A DNA stretch of 64,000 bases from Strongyloides papillosus (GCA_005656395.1 SRSI01000079.1:2108001-2172000); one strand, 5' to 3'. Positions 11,359 to 23,703 are shown, counted from the first letter of the stretch. Notes: generated from the sequence alone by a model not told the origin. A program made the numbers and translations.

Positions 11359-13229
11359 ATGCCGAAATGGGGGAAAAATGCACCAAATTTAATTCAGGGA
11401 TTCAAATCAGAGGCAGAAATAATGTCTTTGTTTAGGATATATGATAAAGAAATATGGGATCGTCATGGAGATGACTATGATGTTATAAGAACAAAAAAAA
11501 TATTTGCGAACAATGGAGAGATCGAATTGTCTTCTGACATTTTCTTGCTGAATGATGTGATTATACTTTGTGGGAGGTCACGTCATCTATCTTCTATCCT
11601 CATCAGACATCTAAGAAAGAAAAACATTGTTAAAATTGAGGTAAGATGATTGTGTATTTTTTTTAAACTATTTATTTTAAGTTATTAGATAATAGTGAAA
11701 AAAAGGGGGCCGCTTTAGTGATAACGTTAAGAAAACAGAATATACTAAAAAATGTGTTAACGTTAATGACACCTGAAACTGTGGAATATCTTGACTTATC
11801 TAGCGATTATGTGGTTTTAACAATTCCAATAATGAATAGTGATGATGAGTCGATTAGAAGGATAAAACGAAGGTTGTCAACTTTTTTTCAATTAGACATT
11901 AATAATACCGATCTCGAAACTACAAATTTAATTACTGTACCTCTGAGCATTATTAATTTTTCGACGTTGGGAAAGTGTATTACACCTTTTAAATTAAAGG
12001 CCGTCAGTTACACTTCCAACGAGGTTGGGAGAAGGGAATTTATTGTCTTCATGAGGAATATTTTTTCTACCAAGAAGTCTGATTTAAAGTTAGAGGGATT
12101 TCTGTCGACAATGAAGAAATCTAAATCCGGTTTTGATCCACCTTTCCAAAACTATTTCAGTGTCATCAAGGATGATAGCGTTTTTGAGGACTACCTGACT
12201 ACCAAAATTTTCAAGACAAAGAATGTTGAAACAGATGAGACTTATGACGTCACAGGTAGAGCGTTTGGATCATTATTTGGTGAGGAATGGCTTCATTGCG
12301 ACATCATTGATTCCTATCTTAATGAATGGAGGAGACGTGTAGGTGATGTGATTTCTAATCCTTCTAATGGCAGTGAAACTCGTGTCAAGATTTTCAACAC
12401 ATTGTTGTATACAAGATTGACGCGAGGAGTTGTAATTGACTCACTCAAAGCTCTTCCTAAATCGAAATTTTTGCGTATTCAAGAGAATGCCAAGAGGATT
12501 GCAAAAGAAAAAGTTTATCGGCTTTCAAAAGTATGTACTTCTATTTTTGATTTCGATATCCTGATAATTCCAATACATATTGATGATCATTGGATGACCG
12601 GTGTAGTCTACCAGCCAAGGAATTGTTTGACAGAGATCAAAGAGAATGATGACAACTCGATGGAAATAGATGATGATAGTCATTCGTCAGTATTTGTATT
12701 TGATTCACTTGCTACAAATTTTACCCCAAATAAGCACTTATGTACTGCTATTCTTAAAGAATATGTTGCGGCATGCTTCAGTTCTCTGAAGGAGAAATTT
12801 CTTGGGAAAGATTGGCTGTTTGAAAAGGATAAGATAAGAACGGTAAGGTTGAAGTGTCCATATCAGCAGAGGAATAGCCACGACTGTGGTTTGTATATGC
12901 TTGAATTTATTCGCCAAATCATGGTGAATCCGGGATCATTAGAATTGTTGATTAGGAGTGAACCAATGGTAGAGGTACTTCCTAATTTTTGTGTTAGTTT
13001 AAGTAGGAACTACTTAAAATCATTTGTCTATTCAAAAGTAGAGCTGGAAAAATGGATTGCCTTATATGAGATGGAGGAATATTTTCTAACAGATGGCAAT
13101 GGAAGGAAAGTTAAAGACCGTAGATCAAGATCTGTTGAATCAAAAAGAAGTGGAAATAATGTGAAACAGTACATTCGTCGGAAGAGTTGTGAAATTTTTA
13201 GAGACTTCGTTTATGAATCCAGTATATGA
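11359..13229 (+). CDS. SUMO-specific protease (Ulp/SENP, peptidase C48)
   Basis: Exon 1 (11359-11640) and exon 2 (11682-13229) join across a 41-base phase-0 intron that ends in attttaag; the more usual-looking acceptor at 11717-11718 gives a stop at the junction. The product has 609 residues. The last 340 or so form a C48 cysteine protease domain: GSLFGEEWLHCDIIDSYL, then IDDHWMTGVVYQP (catalytic His about 397), VFVFDSLATNF (Asp about 435), and CPYQQRNSHDCGLYMLEF (oxyanion Gln, nucleophile Cys about 496). The enzyme removes SUMO from proteins or trims its precursor. Loop lengths and an acidic insert after the histidine recall the SENP6/7-Ulp2 branch, but this is tentative. The N-terminal 190 residues are not recognised. 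A PIAS-type SUMO ligase lies at 26-28 kb. Confidence 0.88.
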
Positions 13230-13564
13230 ATCAGTTTAGTTATTTTGATACAAGATGAAACTTCTGGAACTCTCGTCCAAATCTCAAACTATGCTATTTT
13301 ATCGTTAAAATAGTTTGCAGTAAACCTGTGATTGTAAACTTTTAAAGATATCTTTGGGACTTATTTTATAGAGAAGTCACTTTTGAGGTTCCTGATAATA
13401 CATTAACAAATTATTGAATGGTGAAAAGTATTACAGATTAACGAAATAGGCAAATCATTTTATACTTGTTTTTTTTATTTTAATAACTATTTATACCTTA
13501 GATTTAATTATAATTTTAACACATTTGTTTGTAAATAAATATTATATCTCTGCTATGTATTTGT
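13230..13564. other. Convergent 3' spacer
   Basis: Separates the ends of the SUMO protease (+) and the tetraspan protein gene (-). No gene seen. Confidence 0.6.
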
Positions 13565-14972
13565 TTATAAGAATGGATTGATAGTTGATGATATTGAAAT
13601 TTTCTTAACAACAGGACTATATTGAGTTGAAGTAGATGAATTTCTGGATTTTGTTGAAATATTTACAATATTTGTTTTTATTGGACTGTGGATTGCTGTT
13701 TTTGTTACTTCTTTATATTGATGACTATATGAGGTTTTGGAACGAAATGAATCGTCTTGTCTACATTGGTCGGTAGGAACATTATCATATCCAGTTTCAA
13801 CTCTATGTGGTAGTGAGTTGTTGTTATCAATATAACAATGTGATTGAGTATCATTTTTGGTTGGATAATATGAATCCATATTTGTGTATTTTTCAGGTGT
13901 ATTATATGATGAGTTGTGATTAAATGTTGGGATATTAAATGTTTCTTTTATATTACTTGATCTTTGAAATGTTTTCATTTGATGTTCTTCATTATTATTG
14001 GATATGTTATCTGAGACATTATGTCTCTTAAAGTCATCTTCGCTCTCTGTATTTGTGTCTGTTATCTCTTTTTCCTGATTTCTTTCCAAATTCCATTGTA
14101 CCCATTTAGACTTCTTTTTCTGTTCTTTTTTTTGTTTTTTTCTGAGCTCATCTTCTTCTTGTCCACGATATTGTAAAAAACCACCTCCAGTTCTCCATAA
14201 TCCATTTTCTTTGGCACGTCTTACTCTTTCCCTAACCTCTTCAAATTGATTAAATTTTCTATATTGTTCATCTTTTATCATTTGCAAATATAAAGTACAT
14301 TTAATGACTGTAAAAAATAAATATAATTGAAAACCAGAAAAAATTAATAAAATAGTTGCAAACCACATTCTTTCTACACAACTTTGTAGGTTAAATAATT
14401 TTTTTTGTTGGTATAAATCTCCATATATATATGACCAAGCATAAAGAACAAAATATGCTATTGATGATATTAAGCCAATACCTTGAATAATGATATGTGG
14501 AAATAGTAAAGATGGAGTTGCTGACAGGATACCGCAAAATAGCAAAACAATCTACATAAAAAAATAATAATTATTTTAAAAAAAAAGTATAGATTACTTA
14601 CACAAAATAATATAGACATCATTAGTAAAGCAATAATATAATCACCGGCTAACGTTATTTTGAAGTGTGAAAAATTAAACAAAAGACAATCTCTTAACAT
14701 TCGAAATGTTGGACTAAAATAGGTAACATTTGATACAAATTTAAAACTTACTTAGAAAGACAATTATTTGAATCATTATGTTTCCATAAAACTTGCTGAA
14801 TAAGTGATAATAATAATATAGATACAGCAATTAATTCAATGATACCCAAGAAGACTGTTCCATATGTTATATGACAACAATCACAACACGTTCGATATTT
14901 GAAATCTCTCTTTAATCCACCGGAAGTTGTTATATGAAATGTTCCTTGTACTTGAATAGTGGAAGTAACCAT
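13565..14972 (-). CDS. LAPTM/DUF7027-like tetraspan membrane protein
   Basis: Three exons on the minus strand, 14972-14752, 14713-14602 and 14551-13565, with introns of 38 and 50 bases, give 439 residues. The N-terminal half is a four-helix membrane domain headed by a Cys-rich motif (YRTCCDCCHITYGTVFLG), which is typical of a nematode family related to lysosomal LAPTM proteins. Hydrophobic segments are GIIELIAVSILLLSLI, IIALLMMSILFCIVLLFCG, IQGIGLISSIAYFVLY and FATILLIFSGFQLYLFF. The C-terminal 220 residues are cytosolic-looking, basic near the membrane (EEVRERVRRAKENG) and then Ser/Thr/Asn-rich and probably disordered. Function in nematodes is not known to me. It converges on the SUMO protease. 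Confidence 0.7.
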
Positions 14973-16431
14973 CTTTTAATCATTCCAAAAAGTTTTTAAA
15001 AAATGAAACTTAGACTTATATTTACATAAAACTTTTATATAATAATATTTCAAAAGGTAATTAGGTAAAAATAATTACAATTTAATATCTGATTTTAATA
15101 AGTTGTTGATAGATATTAAGGGTGATAGCATTAACAAAGGCAAAAAATGTGAATGCAGATTATTTTATCTTTAGCATATAGAAGATTGATGAGTATTTGA
15201 TATGTTAGTAATATAATTTTTCTGAAATGTATGATACATAGTTAACGTGATAAATAATAATTTTAATTTTCTTGTAACTTTTAAAATGCAAATCTTTCTA
15301 TTATAAATAAAATATTTGAAATTATAAGGATGAAAAAAATAGATAAAAAAGAAGTTTGTAAAAAATTTAAGTTTAATTGAAATAAATATTTTACAAGTTA
15401 TAAAGTTAATAAAAAAGTTTTAAAATAAAATGTATTGAAATAATCTTTAAAGAATTAAAATATTACCTTTAAACTTCCTTTTCAACACAATATTTATAAT
15501 ATTTAAAATGTTCTATTAACACAATACAAGTAGTGATTTGGTAAACTTTAATGACATCCTTATTACCATCCACATTTTATTATATCAATCTTTTCTCATT
15601 AATCTTCAATCACATATATACACTTAAAATTAGAGTAAATTAAATGCCAGAAGTTTAGTTAGCAAATGATTTTGTATATATATATTACACCTTTATATTA
15701 AATGTTTTCTCCCAAACTGATAATATGCTCTCAATAAATTATATAGGTATCTTGTTAGATACCTCAATAACACAACTTGCCATTCATTTTTCTATTTATT
15801 ATTATATTAATTTTTCTCTTGACATTTCTTGCTCCACAAAGCGGGATATTTTATGTGATAAATTTATCACTTAAAAAACTCCAACGATTGTTTTGAACAA
15901 GAATAATGAATCACTTTTTTTATTGTAATAACATTATATCAACATTTCAAATATATCCAAATTAAAATTATTATCTCTTTTGACAATGATTCATTTTCAA
16001 GATAATAGCAATTTTATTACGTCTCCTCTATTGCTTTTATTATAAAATAATAATCTAATTATCAAAAAGTTAATATACTATAAACACCTTTAATCACATA
16101 TTATACTTGTACTAAAAACATAAACAAAAGAATATTTTCTGTGACTCACGTTACATCTTTGAAAATTGAAATAGAAAAACATAAAACATATTTTTTTAAT
16201 ATGAGCAATTTTTATGATGAAAAAAATTATCAAAAAATAACACATATATAATAAAATACAGGCAGCTTATATTGTACTCAGTAAAGCTTATGCATATTGA
16301 TGAATAATAACATCACATGACGTTCTGTTATATTATAATGTGACACAGTTATTTTATAAATTTTTTATTTTTTTTTTAATATAAATACATAAAATTCTAT
16401 CCTATACCAGCTACGATGGCACAAAATTAAT
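14973..16431. other. Intergenic, AT-rich
   Basis: About 1.46 kb between two minus-strand genes, containing the promoter of the tetraspan gene and the 3' region of OPA3. I see no coding stretch. AT content is very high and short poly-A/T runs dominate. Confidence 0.6.
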
Positions 16432-17025
16432 TTACTCTTCATCTTCAGATTTTTTTTCCTTCTCAATAGAAGTTACCTTATTTTTTTCCTTTTCCTCTTG
16501 ACAAATTTTATCCCACATTTTTTTATTGTATAACCTTGTATTATCACCTAAGAATAACAATCTCTTTTCAATAGATTCAATTTGTTTTGATAAAGTGGAA
16601 TTTTCTTGATGTAACTTTTCAACTAACTCTTCCAATTTACTTTCTTCAACATATTGTGGTGATGATTTACTACTGTTATAAGAAGTATAAATGGAATAAG
16701 CCGAAATAGCTGCAATAGAGTATAGAAACATGACAATTTGTTGAATAACTTCTGAAGCCTAAAAATAATGCGGAAATACTGTATATTATTATACCTGTTC
16801 TAATGCTTCTTTTTCTGATATTGGAAGTGGCTCTTCAGTTTGTTTTAATCCCAAAACTTTGAATCGCAATCTTTGTGTAGTCTTTATCATATACCTTCCG
16901 CAAGGAACTAGAACTCTATCTCTAAAGGCTGGATGAGATTTTCCGTATTTAATAATTCTTTCGGCAATGGGTTTCGACATTTGTCTAATTGCAACCAAAG
17001 CAAACTGTGCAAGTGGAATTCCCAT
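16432..17025 (-). CDS. OPA3: OPA3 family mitochondrial protein
   Basis: Exons 17025-16795 and 16758-16432, with a 36-base intron (phase 0), give 185 residues, as expected for OPA3. The N-terminal half has the family signature: PLAQFALVAIRQMSKPIA, KYGKSHPAFRDRVLVPCG and IKTTQRLRFKVLGL. A hydrophobic helix follows (IVMFLYSIAAISAYSIYTSY), then a coiled coil (about residues 120-160) and a Lys/Glu-rich tail ending in DEE. OPA3 proteins sit in mitochondrial membranes and affect mitochondrial shape and lipid handling; human mutations cause optic atrophy with 3-methylglutaconic aciduria. The polar tail is longer and more charged than in vertebrates. It is divergent from the MARVEL-like gene at 17580, sharing a 554-base upstream region. 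Confidence 0.93.
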
Positions 17026-17579
17026 TTTTTGGCAATACTTTTACCAATCCAAATAATATATTATCATATATGTGGAATCAAAGTTTAATAAAGATTTTAA
17101 AAGTATAATAATCCTACAAATAGTCTTTTTCTAAAAGGGTACCGAGAAAAGGGGCTTAAAAAGTACATTTCACCAACTTTTTAAACACAAATTCCAACTA
17201 AGATTATGAAATTAAAAAGGAGCCGCCTACTCTATGAGTAAGAGATATTTAGATACTAGTAAGCCTTTATATATATGGTTTTCAATAATACTTTATTTTA
17301 ATGTCATTTATTTTGTAGTATTTGTTGGCACTATTAGATAATTTTCTTTTCTTCAGTTTCCAAATGTTGATTTTTGTTTTTTACTCTTAATAATATTGTC
17401 GCGCAGATATATTGTAAATAGTGTAAACTTTTATGTTGTAATTTTAAAGCTATCAAAATACTACTTTTCAATTTAATTACTAGTATAAGAATTGACCTTC
17501 ATCGAATTTTTCCTTTTATTGATGACCTTTTTTGCTACTTATTATCTAACATTAATACAATTTTAGTTGTGGCTGGAGA
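17026..17579. other. Divergent promoter region
   Basis: Lies between OPA3 (-) and the MARVEL-like gene (+). A short richer patch at 17135-17240 is not open. No motif I can name. Confidence 0.55.
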
Positions 17580-18282
17580 ATGCAAATAAAATTCAATCAA
17601 AAATTCCCATTATCTTCACCATATGGTATTATATTAACTGGAAGATTAGTAAGTTTATTAACTCTTCATTAAAATAAACAAATTTTAAGGTTTTTTCCTG
17701 CCTTCTTCTGATAATAATTTGTTTTATGAAGTACCATTATGATGGAATTGGACTAGTAATTTGGTCAACGTGGTTTTTTGGATTTTGGTCTGCATTATCC
17801 TTCACAGCTCATATTTTTGGTCTTCAATATAATTTATCTGACTCACCAGGAGCAGTATTCTACATTCCTTTTGCTTTCTTAGATTTCTTTATTGGTCTCT
17901 TTGGTGCTTTCTTTCATGGTATTGGTACTTTAATTTGTCTTGTATCGCTTTTTGATGCTGCTAGGCATTCCACTGGATTTTTTATAAACTATTTTTTAGC
18001 AACTGTAAGTAATTATATTTTTTATAAGTTTCATTATCATTTTTATTATAGATAAATTGTGCTCTTCTTGTCATAGTATTTGGATATTACTCATTGCTAA
18101 TTTATCGTAAAACACCAAATGGAAAATTGCTTGCGATAAGAGAAATGATTGTCCAAGGAGATAATATAACTCATTTAAATTTACCAACAATAAATAATAG
18201 CGCTTCAGGAATGGCTCCAGCGCAACCTAATCATACAATGACTGGAGTTTCTGTTTTTAAAACAATTCAATCACCATATTAG
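17580..18282 (+). CDS. MARVEL-like tetraspan membrane protein
   Basis: Three exons, 17580-17648, 17690-18004 and 18052-18282, with introns of 41 and 47 bases, give 204 residues. The first exon is only 23 codons and starts MQIKFNQKFPLSSPYG. The first intron ends in aattttaag, an unusual acceptor, but both junctions are phase 0 and keep the frame. Four hydrophobic segments are clear (LVFSCLLLIIICF; LVIWSTWFFGFWSALSFTA; IPFAFLDFFIGLFGAFFHG; INCALLVIVFGYYSLLIY), followed by a polar tail rich in Pro, Asn and Thr. The topology matches MARVEL-domain proteins involved in membrane apposition or vesicle traffic. I cannot place it in a named subfamily. It converges on the first LRAT-type gene 92 bases away. 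Confidence 0.72.
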
Positions 18283-18374
18283 ATATCTATCTTTTGCTTT
18301 CTCTTGCCTATAACGATTAATTTTAAATAATATTATAAAATTTTATTATTGTCATTGATTAGAGAAATACAGTG

Positions 18375-19064
18375 TTAAATATTACTACTATTTTTATGAG
18401 TCAAGTAATTATATGGTAATTTAGCTATATGATTGCAAAAATCTAGTAGTTTTTGTATGGGTTTTGATTGAAGACTAATTTTCTCATTATAACGTAATTC
18501 AGTCACGAAATGTTCACAATTATTTGAGATCAGGCAATAGTCTGGTTCCCTTTTTACTGCTTTATTGGCAATTCTTCTTATGTGTCTAGCAGAATTTGGA
18601 GTTTTTATGCTATCTAGATAATTATTAATTCTTCCTGTTTGTTCCGAATATGCTGCATTTTCGAGACTAGTTAAATGTATTGACATTTCGCCTTCATTTT
18701 GTTGAAGTATGTTTGAGAGTTGATACCATTTATTAGAGTTTTTTATTGGTAATAATTCTCTAGATAAATGTATTATTATATATTCCTTATTTTTTATTCC
18801 AAGAAAAAGTCCCCAATGGCCATATGCTTTTACTCCTAAAATATAACTTTCAAACTCTACCATATCTCCTGGTTTCAGTAGTTTTTTAAGATCAGAAATT
18901 TTCATAATATTTGTTACTAAAGGCCTTTTATTGGGCATATCAATTTCTTCACTTGTATATATGTCATCTTCAAACTCTGATGCACCATTTACAAACCAAT
19001 CATATGCTTTCTTAAAATATTGTATAAAATCAAAAAAACTTAGAATACCATAAGTATCAAACAT
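18375..19064 (-). CDS. LRAT/HRASLS-type (NlpC/P60-like) protein, copy 1
   Basis: A single exon of 229 residues. It has an LRAT domain of the circularly permuted papain-like fold: LLKPGDMVEFESYILG, then YGHWGLFLGIK (catalytic histidine), IIIHLSRELLP, and the thiol motif ISNNCEHFVTELRYNEK with the nucleophile cysteine. Family members are N-acyltransferases or phospholipase A1/A2 enzymes of phospholipid metabolism, or retinol acyltransferase. The second conserved histidine is placed as in the HRASLS group. Residues 1-45 are an unusual N-terminal extension with an acidic stretch, and unlike mammalian HRASLS proteins there is no obvious C-terminal membrane helix. It lies 256 bases downstream of a paralogue on the same strand, so the pair is a tandem duplication. 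Confidence 0.85.
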   Translation of the reverse strand: MFDTYGILSFFDFIQYFKKAYDWFVNGASEFEDDIYTSEEIDMPNKRPLVTNIMKISDLKKLLKPGDMVEFESYILGVKAYGHWGLFLGIKNKEYIIIHLSRELLPIKNSNKWYQLSNILQQNEGEMSIHLTSLENAAYSEQTGRINNYLDSIKTPNSARHIRRIANKAVKREPDYCLISNNCEHFVTELRYNEKISLQSKPIQKLLDFCNHIAKLPYNYLTHKNSSNI

Positions 19065-19320
19065 TATTTTTAGTAGAATCTATGACATATTAAAATAAAT
19101 ATATAGCCATGCAAATATTTCTTTAATTAATAACATTTTATTATTATAAAAATATGAATAAAGTTGGAAATAATATCGAAATTTAAATTTTTACTATACT
19201 AAATAAAATTCTACATATTTAAAATAAATTAGAAAAATTCTAAAAAAAATAAATTGATGTTTAACATCTACAAAATGGACTGAAACTTCCAATTAAACTT
19301 TAAGTTATTATATCTATTTA

Positions 19321-20031
19321 CTATTGATTTTTGACTTTAGTCTGAATTTCACTCATAATTCTTTCTGACTTTAATTTATTGACCCATAATGTTAAGCCAA
19401 TGCAAAAAAATATTGATATTGCATTTAAAAATATGTATCTACTTTCAACTTGCATACTGATCTTAACTCCGTATCGAAGCTCTGTAGCAAAATGTTCACA
19501 ATTATTTTGAACTAAATCATACTTAGCATCTCTATCTAATGCTTCAATTGCGTTGTTTCTTATAGCACTCACAGAATTAGGTAATAATGCTTGATCCAAA
19601 AAATTATTAATTTTTGCTTTCATTCCAATGAAACCTGAATTCTCTAAGTCAGTTAAATGTATACTAATGCGACTAGACTTCTTTTCATCACCATTATCAT
19701 ATTTAATGTAATTACTTTCCCTAGCGACATGAATAATTATATGTTTATCTTCAATAATTCCAAGAAATATTCCCCAATGGCTGTATGGTACGGATCCACC
19801 AAGAATACTGTTATCGAATTCAATCATATCCCCAGGTTTCAGATATTTTTTTAAGTGTATAGGATCTGTTTTATGTGTTTTAATTATCCTTCTATAAGCT
19901 TTTGAGATTTCCTCATCTGTATAAAATGAATCATCATACTCAATTGATTTATTACTAAGCCATCCTAAATGATTTTTAAAACCAAACCCAATTGTAGCAA
20001 ATGATATAAATAATAGTAATAATCTAACCAT
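19321..20031 (-). CDS. LRAT/HRASLS-type protein with signal sequence, copy 2
   Basis: A single exon of 236 residues, paralogous to the gene at 18375-19064. Shared segments include YLKPGDMIEFDNSILGG, YSHWGIFLGIIED, IIIHVARES and VQNNCEHFATELRYGVKIS, so the catalytic His and Cys are kept. It differs at both ends: the N-terminus is a hydrophobic signal or anchor (MVRLLLLFISFATIGFG) and the C-terminus has a second hydrophobic helix (YIFLNAISIFFCIGLTLWV) followed by a basic tail, as in tail-anchored HRASLS enzymes. The two copies may thus act in different compartments. Substrate cannot be inferred. Confidence 0.86.
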   Translation of the reverse strand: MVRLLLLFISFATIGFGFKNHLGWLSNKSIEYDDSFYTDEEISKAYRRIIKTHKTDPIHLKKYLKPGDMIEFDNSILGGSVPYSHWGIFLGIIEDKHIIIHVARESNYIKYDNGDEKKSSRISIHLTDLENSGFIGMKAKINNFLDQALLPNSVSAIRNNAIEALDRDAKYDLVQNNCEHFATELRYGVKISMQVESRYIFLNAISIFFCIGLTLWVNKLKSERIMSEIQTKVKNQ

Positions 20032-21234
20032 AATTCTAAAAAAAATAATTTTTTAAAAAGTTGGCTAATTGGACGGCTAAAATAAAAATAATATGTGATT
20101 AAAACAATTTATATACATGCTACCTAAGATTCCTAACAATAAGCGGATAGCAAAAGAGTACCTTATCAGCAATTAGAAAACTTTTATAAGATTATCCAAT
20201 ATTGAATACGGTAAAAAGAAACTTATAAGCAAATCGAAATGGTTTCTTTCTGTATTCAATATAATTTATATAAAAATATTATGTAGATTATATTTTTATA
20301 AACAGTTTTTATGGTAAAGATTAAAAACAAACTTAATTTATGATACTTAATTGCAGTGATAACACTGACTATTTTATCTTTTAATATTTAAAAAATTCTT
20401 TTACTTAAAAGCAAAAATTCTTACATCATTTTTAATAATCTTACGGTGATTTATTGCGGAAATATAATAGTTTACCGTTTTGCAGTTAATTACGCACTGA
20501 TAAGCTGACTTTTAAACATCCTTTAACCTAAAGTTTTATCAAAGTTTTACCTGTATCAATTTTTATTTTATAATATGCAATAAATAATCCTTTGATATCA
20601 AAAAAAAAATTCCGTGTAATCAAGGATTCTCTTATTATATTCAAATTTTTAAAAAAAGATAAAACTTGAGTGACGACCTTTTCTACAAAGACTGTGCAAA
20701 TTAATATGTTGTTATTTTTATTGAAAAAAATTATCTTTGTCGATGATTAGATTACTTCTCGTACTACTTTATATGAAATCATTTAGTTAATATTATTTAT
20801 AAAAGACATTAGAAAAGACTTTTTTTTAGAATGATTTGGTTTTATCATTATCTTAATTTAATTTGAAAATAAAAATTTTATTGCACTTAACTTTATTTTA
20901 TATTTAAAGGCTAGAAAAAGTTCCTACATTCAATCTATAATTAAAGAATGGGAAGTTGAATAATTAATTGTATGAGGAAAAATGCAAAATAATTATTTTA
21001 AGAAATTGTTAATACATTATTAAAATTATTAGTATTCTTCTTGAATTTTTTCTTTAGATAATTGAAACTTTAAAAAAAAAGTTGTCTTGGATCATGTGTA
21101 AGATTAATATTTAACAACTTCTGTTAATATTCAAAACAAAGTTTTTAAAAATATACCAAAAAAGTTAATTATTTATCAAAATCAGGTAGAAGATATTAGT
21201 CACATTCCTAGGTCTACGATTCATTTTCTTCAAA
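20032..21234. other. Divergent intergenic region with a hairpin
   Basis: About 1.2 kb between the LRAT copy 2 (-) and GUF1 (+). It holds the inverted repeat at 20199-20262, listed separately. The rest is AT-rich with no gene. Confidence 0.6.
20199..20262. repeat. Short inverted repeat (hairpin)
   Basis: Left arm atattgaatacggtaaaaag continues into aaac; the right arm reads ggtttctttctgtattcaat then at. The arms of about 22-24 bases pair apart from a short indel, around an 18-base loop. It could be a small foldback remnant or a protein-binding site in the LRAT-GUF1 interval. Confidence 0.55.
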
Positions 21235-23278
21235 ATGTATATAACATCAAGAGTGTTATTGGTAAAATGTATATATAAATGTTATTATCATTTTTCCATA
21301 TTTAATCACATATTCTACATGCAGAAACTGAAGTCACTTGGTAGGAGAATAGTTAAAAGTAATGATCCTGGGAAATTGCCTTCATTGGAAGAATTTACCC
21401 CCAAAAAAATCCGGAATTTTAGCATAGTTGCTCATGTAGACCATGGAAAAAGTACATTGGCTGATAGAATATTGCAGTTAGCAAATGTTGTTGATTCTAA
21501 CGCAAAAATAGCACAAGTTCTCGATAAACTACAGGTCGAAAAGGAGCGGGGTATTACCGTAAAAGCACAAACTTGTTCAATGATATATAATGATTACCTT
21601 ATCAATTTAATTGATACTCCAGGGCATGTGGATTTTAGTTTCGAAGTTGCTAGAAGTTTAGCAGCATGTAATGGTATTGTTTTACTTGTTGCTGCTAATC
21701 AAGGTGTTCAAGCACAGACAATTTCTAATTTTTGGCTGGCGTTTGAAAGAAATCTTCCAATGATTCCTGTTCTAAATAAAGTGGATTTAAAAACTGCTAA
21801 TGTCAAAAAGGTTAGATTAATATATATTTAAAAGCTTACTTTTACTTTTTCAGGTACAAAATGAGATGAAGTCACTATTTGACATGGATGAAAATGAAAT
21901 GATTAGCATATCAGCAAAATCTGGTTTAAATGTTCCCAAGGTATTAGATGCTGTTATTGATAGGTTCCCATCACCTTCTGGAGACCGAGAAGCCCCATTT
22001 CAAGGTTTAATTTTTGATTCATGGTATGAACAATTTAAAGGAGCTATTCCATTAATATTAGTTAAAAATGGTTCAATAAGTAAAGGGCAAAAAATTCAAT
22101 CGTTAAATAACGGTAAATCTTATGAAGTTGTTGAGGTTGGTGTTATGCATCCAGATATGGTTCCATGTAAAAAACTTTATGCGGGTCAAGTTGGTTATAT
22201 TATTTGTAATATGAAAACAGTAAAAGAAGCTTCTGTCGGGGAGACATTATTTGATCCATCATCATCAGAACGTATAGAAAATGTTGAAGTTTTTAAATCA
22301 TTTAAACCTACAGTGTATGCTGGATTGTATCCTGTTGAAACTTCAAGTTATGAAACTCTTAAATTGGCTGTTGAAAGATTAAGTCTAAATGATCCTTCAG
22401 TTGTCATAACTTCGGATTCATCACCAGCACTTGGTTTAGGATGGAAAGTTGGTTTCCTTGGGATTCTTCATATGGAAGTTTTTGGAGCTAGACTAGACCA
22501 AGAATATGATGAAAATGTAATTTTGACGGCTCCAAATGTTGAATATCGAGCTGAAATTGTAGACAATGAAAATGTACGTAAGAAACGGTATAATGGACAA
22601 GAGGTTATTAGGATTCTTGACGTTTCATCATTTCCAGAGCTTCCAGATGTGAAAAGGTTCTTGGAACCGATGGCTAATGTTAAAATATTGACTCCAAATG
22701 AATATATGTCTACCGTTAATTCAATTTGTGCTGGAGGACGTGGTTCACGAGGTGATATAACATCTATAGATGAAAATAGAATGTTAATAAATTGGAGAAT
22801 GCCATTAGCTGAGATTGTAACAGGATTTTTTGAAAAATTAAAGTATCTAACAAGTGGATATGCTTCATTTGACTATGAATTAGATGGATATGATGAAACA
22901 CACCTTACAAAATTAGGAATTCATATCAATAATAAAGAAATACCTGAATTTTCTATGGTTGTTCCTTCATCAATGGCAATGGATAAAGCCAAGAAAATTG
23001 TACGGAAATTAAAGGAAGAGATTCCAAGGCAACAATATGAAGTAAATATAAAAGCAACATTTGGAAATTCTACAAAAGCTGTTTGTAATGCAGTAATACA
23101 ACCATGGAAAAAAGATTTCTCTCAATTATTAAAAGGAAATTTTGGTGGAGGAGGGATGGAAAGACTAAATAAGAAACTAAGCCATCAAAAGAAAGGAAAA
23201 GAACGAATGAAAACACTTGGACAAATCAAGGTTCCAAAAGAGGCATTCATAAATGTTTTGAAAAATAGCAATAATTAG
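21235..23278 (+). CDS. GUF1: Mitochondrial translation factor GUF1 (EF4/LepA)
   Basis: Exon 21235-21810 and exon 21854-23278, joined by a 43-base intron (tttttcag acceptor), give 666 residues. The GTPase acts on mitochondrial ribosomes, where it is thought to back-translocate stalled complexes. G motifs are all present: AHVDHGKST (G1), the RGITVKAQT switch (G2), DTPGHVDF (G3), NKVDL (G4) and SAKSG (G5). LepA-specific segments follow, including [15 protein letters not shown] in domain III and the C-terminal LepA domain with [19 protein letters not shown] and [16 protein letters not shown]. The N-terminus may be mis-drawn: a GTAAAA...ATGCAG segment at 21262-21324 is an in-frame 63-base candidate intron whose removal gives [20 protein letters not shown], a better mitochondrial presequence. 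Confidence 0.95.
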
Positions 23279-23703
23279 TTGTTAAATTTTTGTTGTTTAA
23301 TTTTGTAAATATTCTGTATATAATTATTATACTAGGAAAATAAAGAATTGTTAAAATTTTAATGTATCATTTTGAAAAATAACAGATGGAATACCTGTTA
23401 AAGTTAATGATTGTGCTCTTGTTATTAATAATGAACAGAATGTTGTCATTAAATCAAGTTTATTTCCCTCAAAAGATATTAAATTATTTTGAAAATTTTG
23501 TTTGCGGAATACTACGAAAGTATGTACACTAGTCTTAATTAGGCTAGTATACATTCTCCCTAAAGATTGTATTATTCTTCAAAGTAATATTACGTAAAGG
23601 TACTTTAATGTGAACATATAATGATAAAAAATTTATTTATATGAACTAATCAACAAATGGAATATACAGTATTAAAATACATTAGTTAATAGTCTTAAAA
23701 ATT
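23279..23703. other. Spacer downstream of GUF1 with a possible minus-strand exon
   Basis: Minus-strand positions 23554-23351 form a 67-codon open frame whose later part has coding-like composition (NNLISFEGNKLDLMTTFCSL, LTGIPSVIFQND). It has no visible partner exon or family. It starts inside a small palindrome around 23520-23560 (gtacactagtcttaattagg then ctagtatac), which may create part of the frame by chance. Confidence 0.3.
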
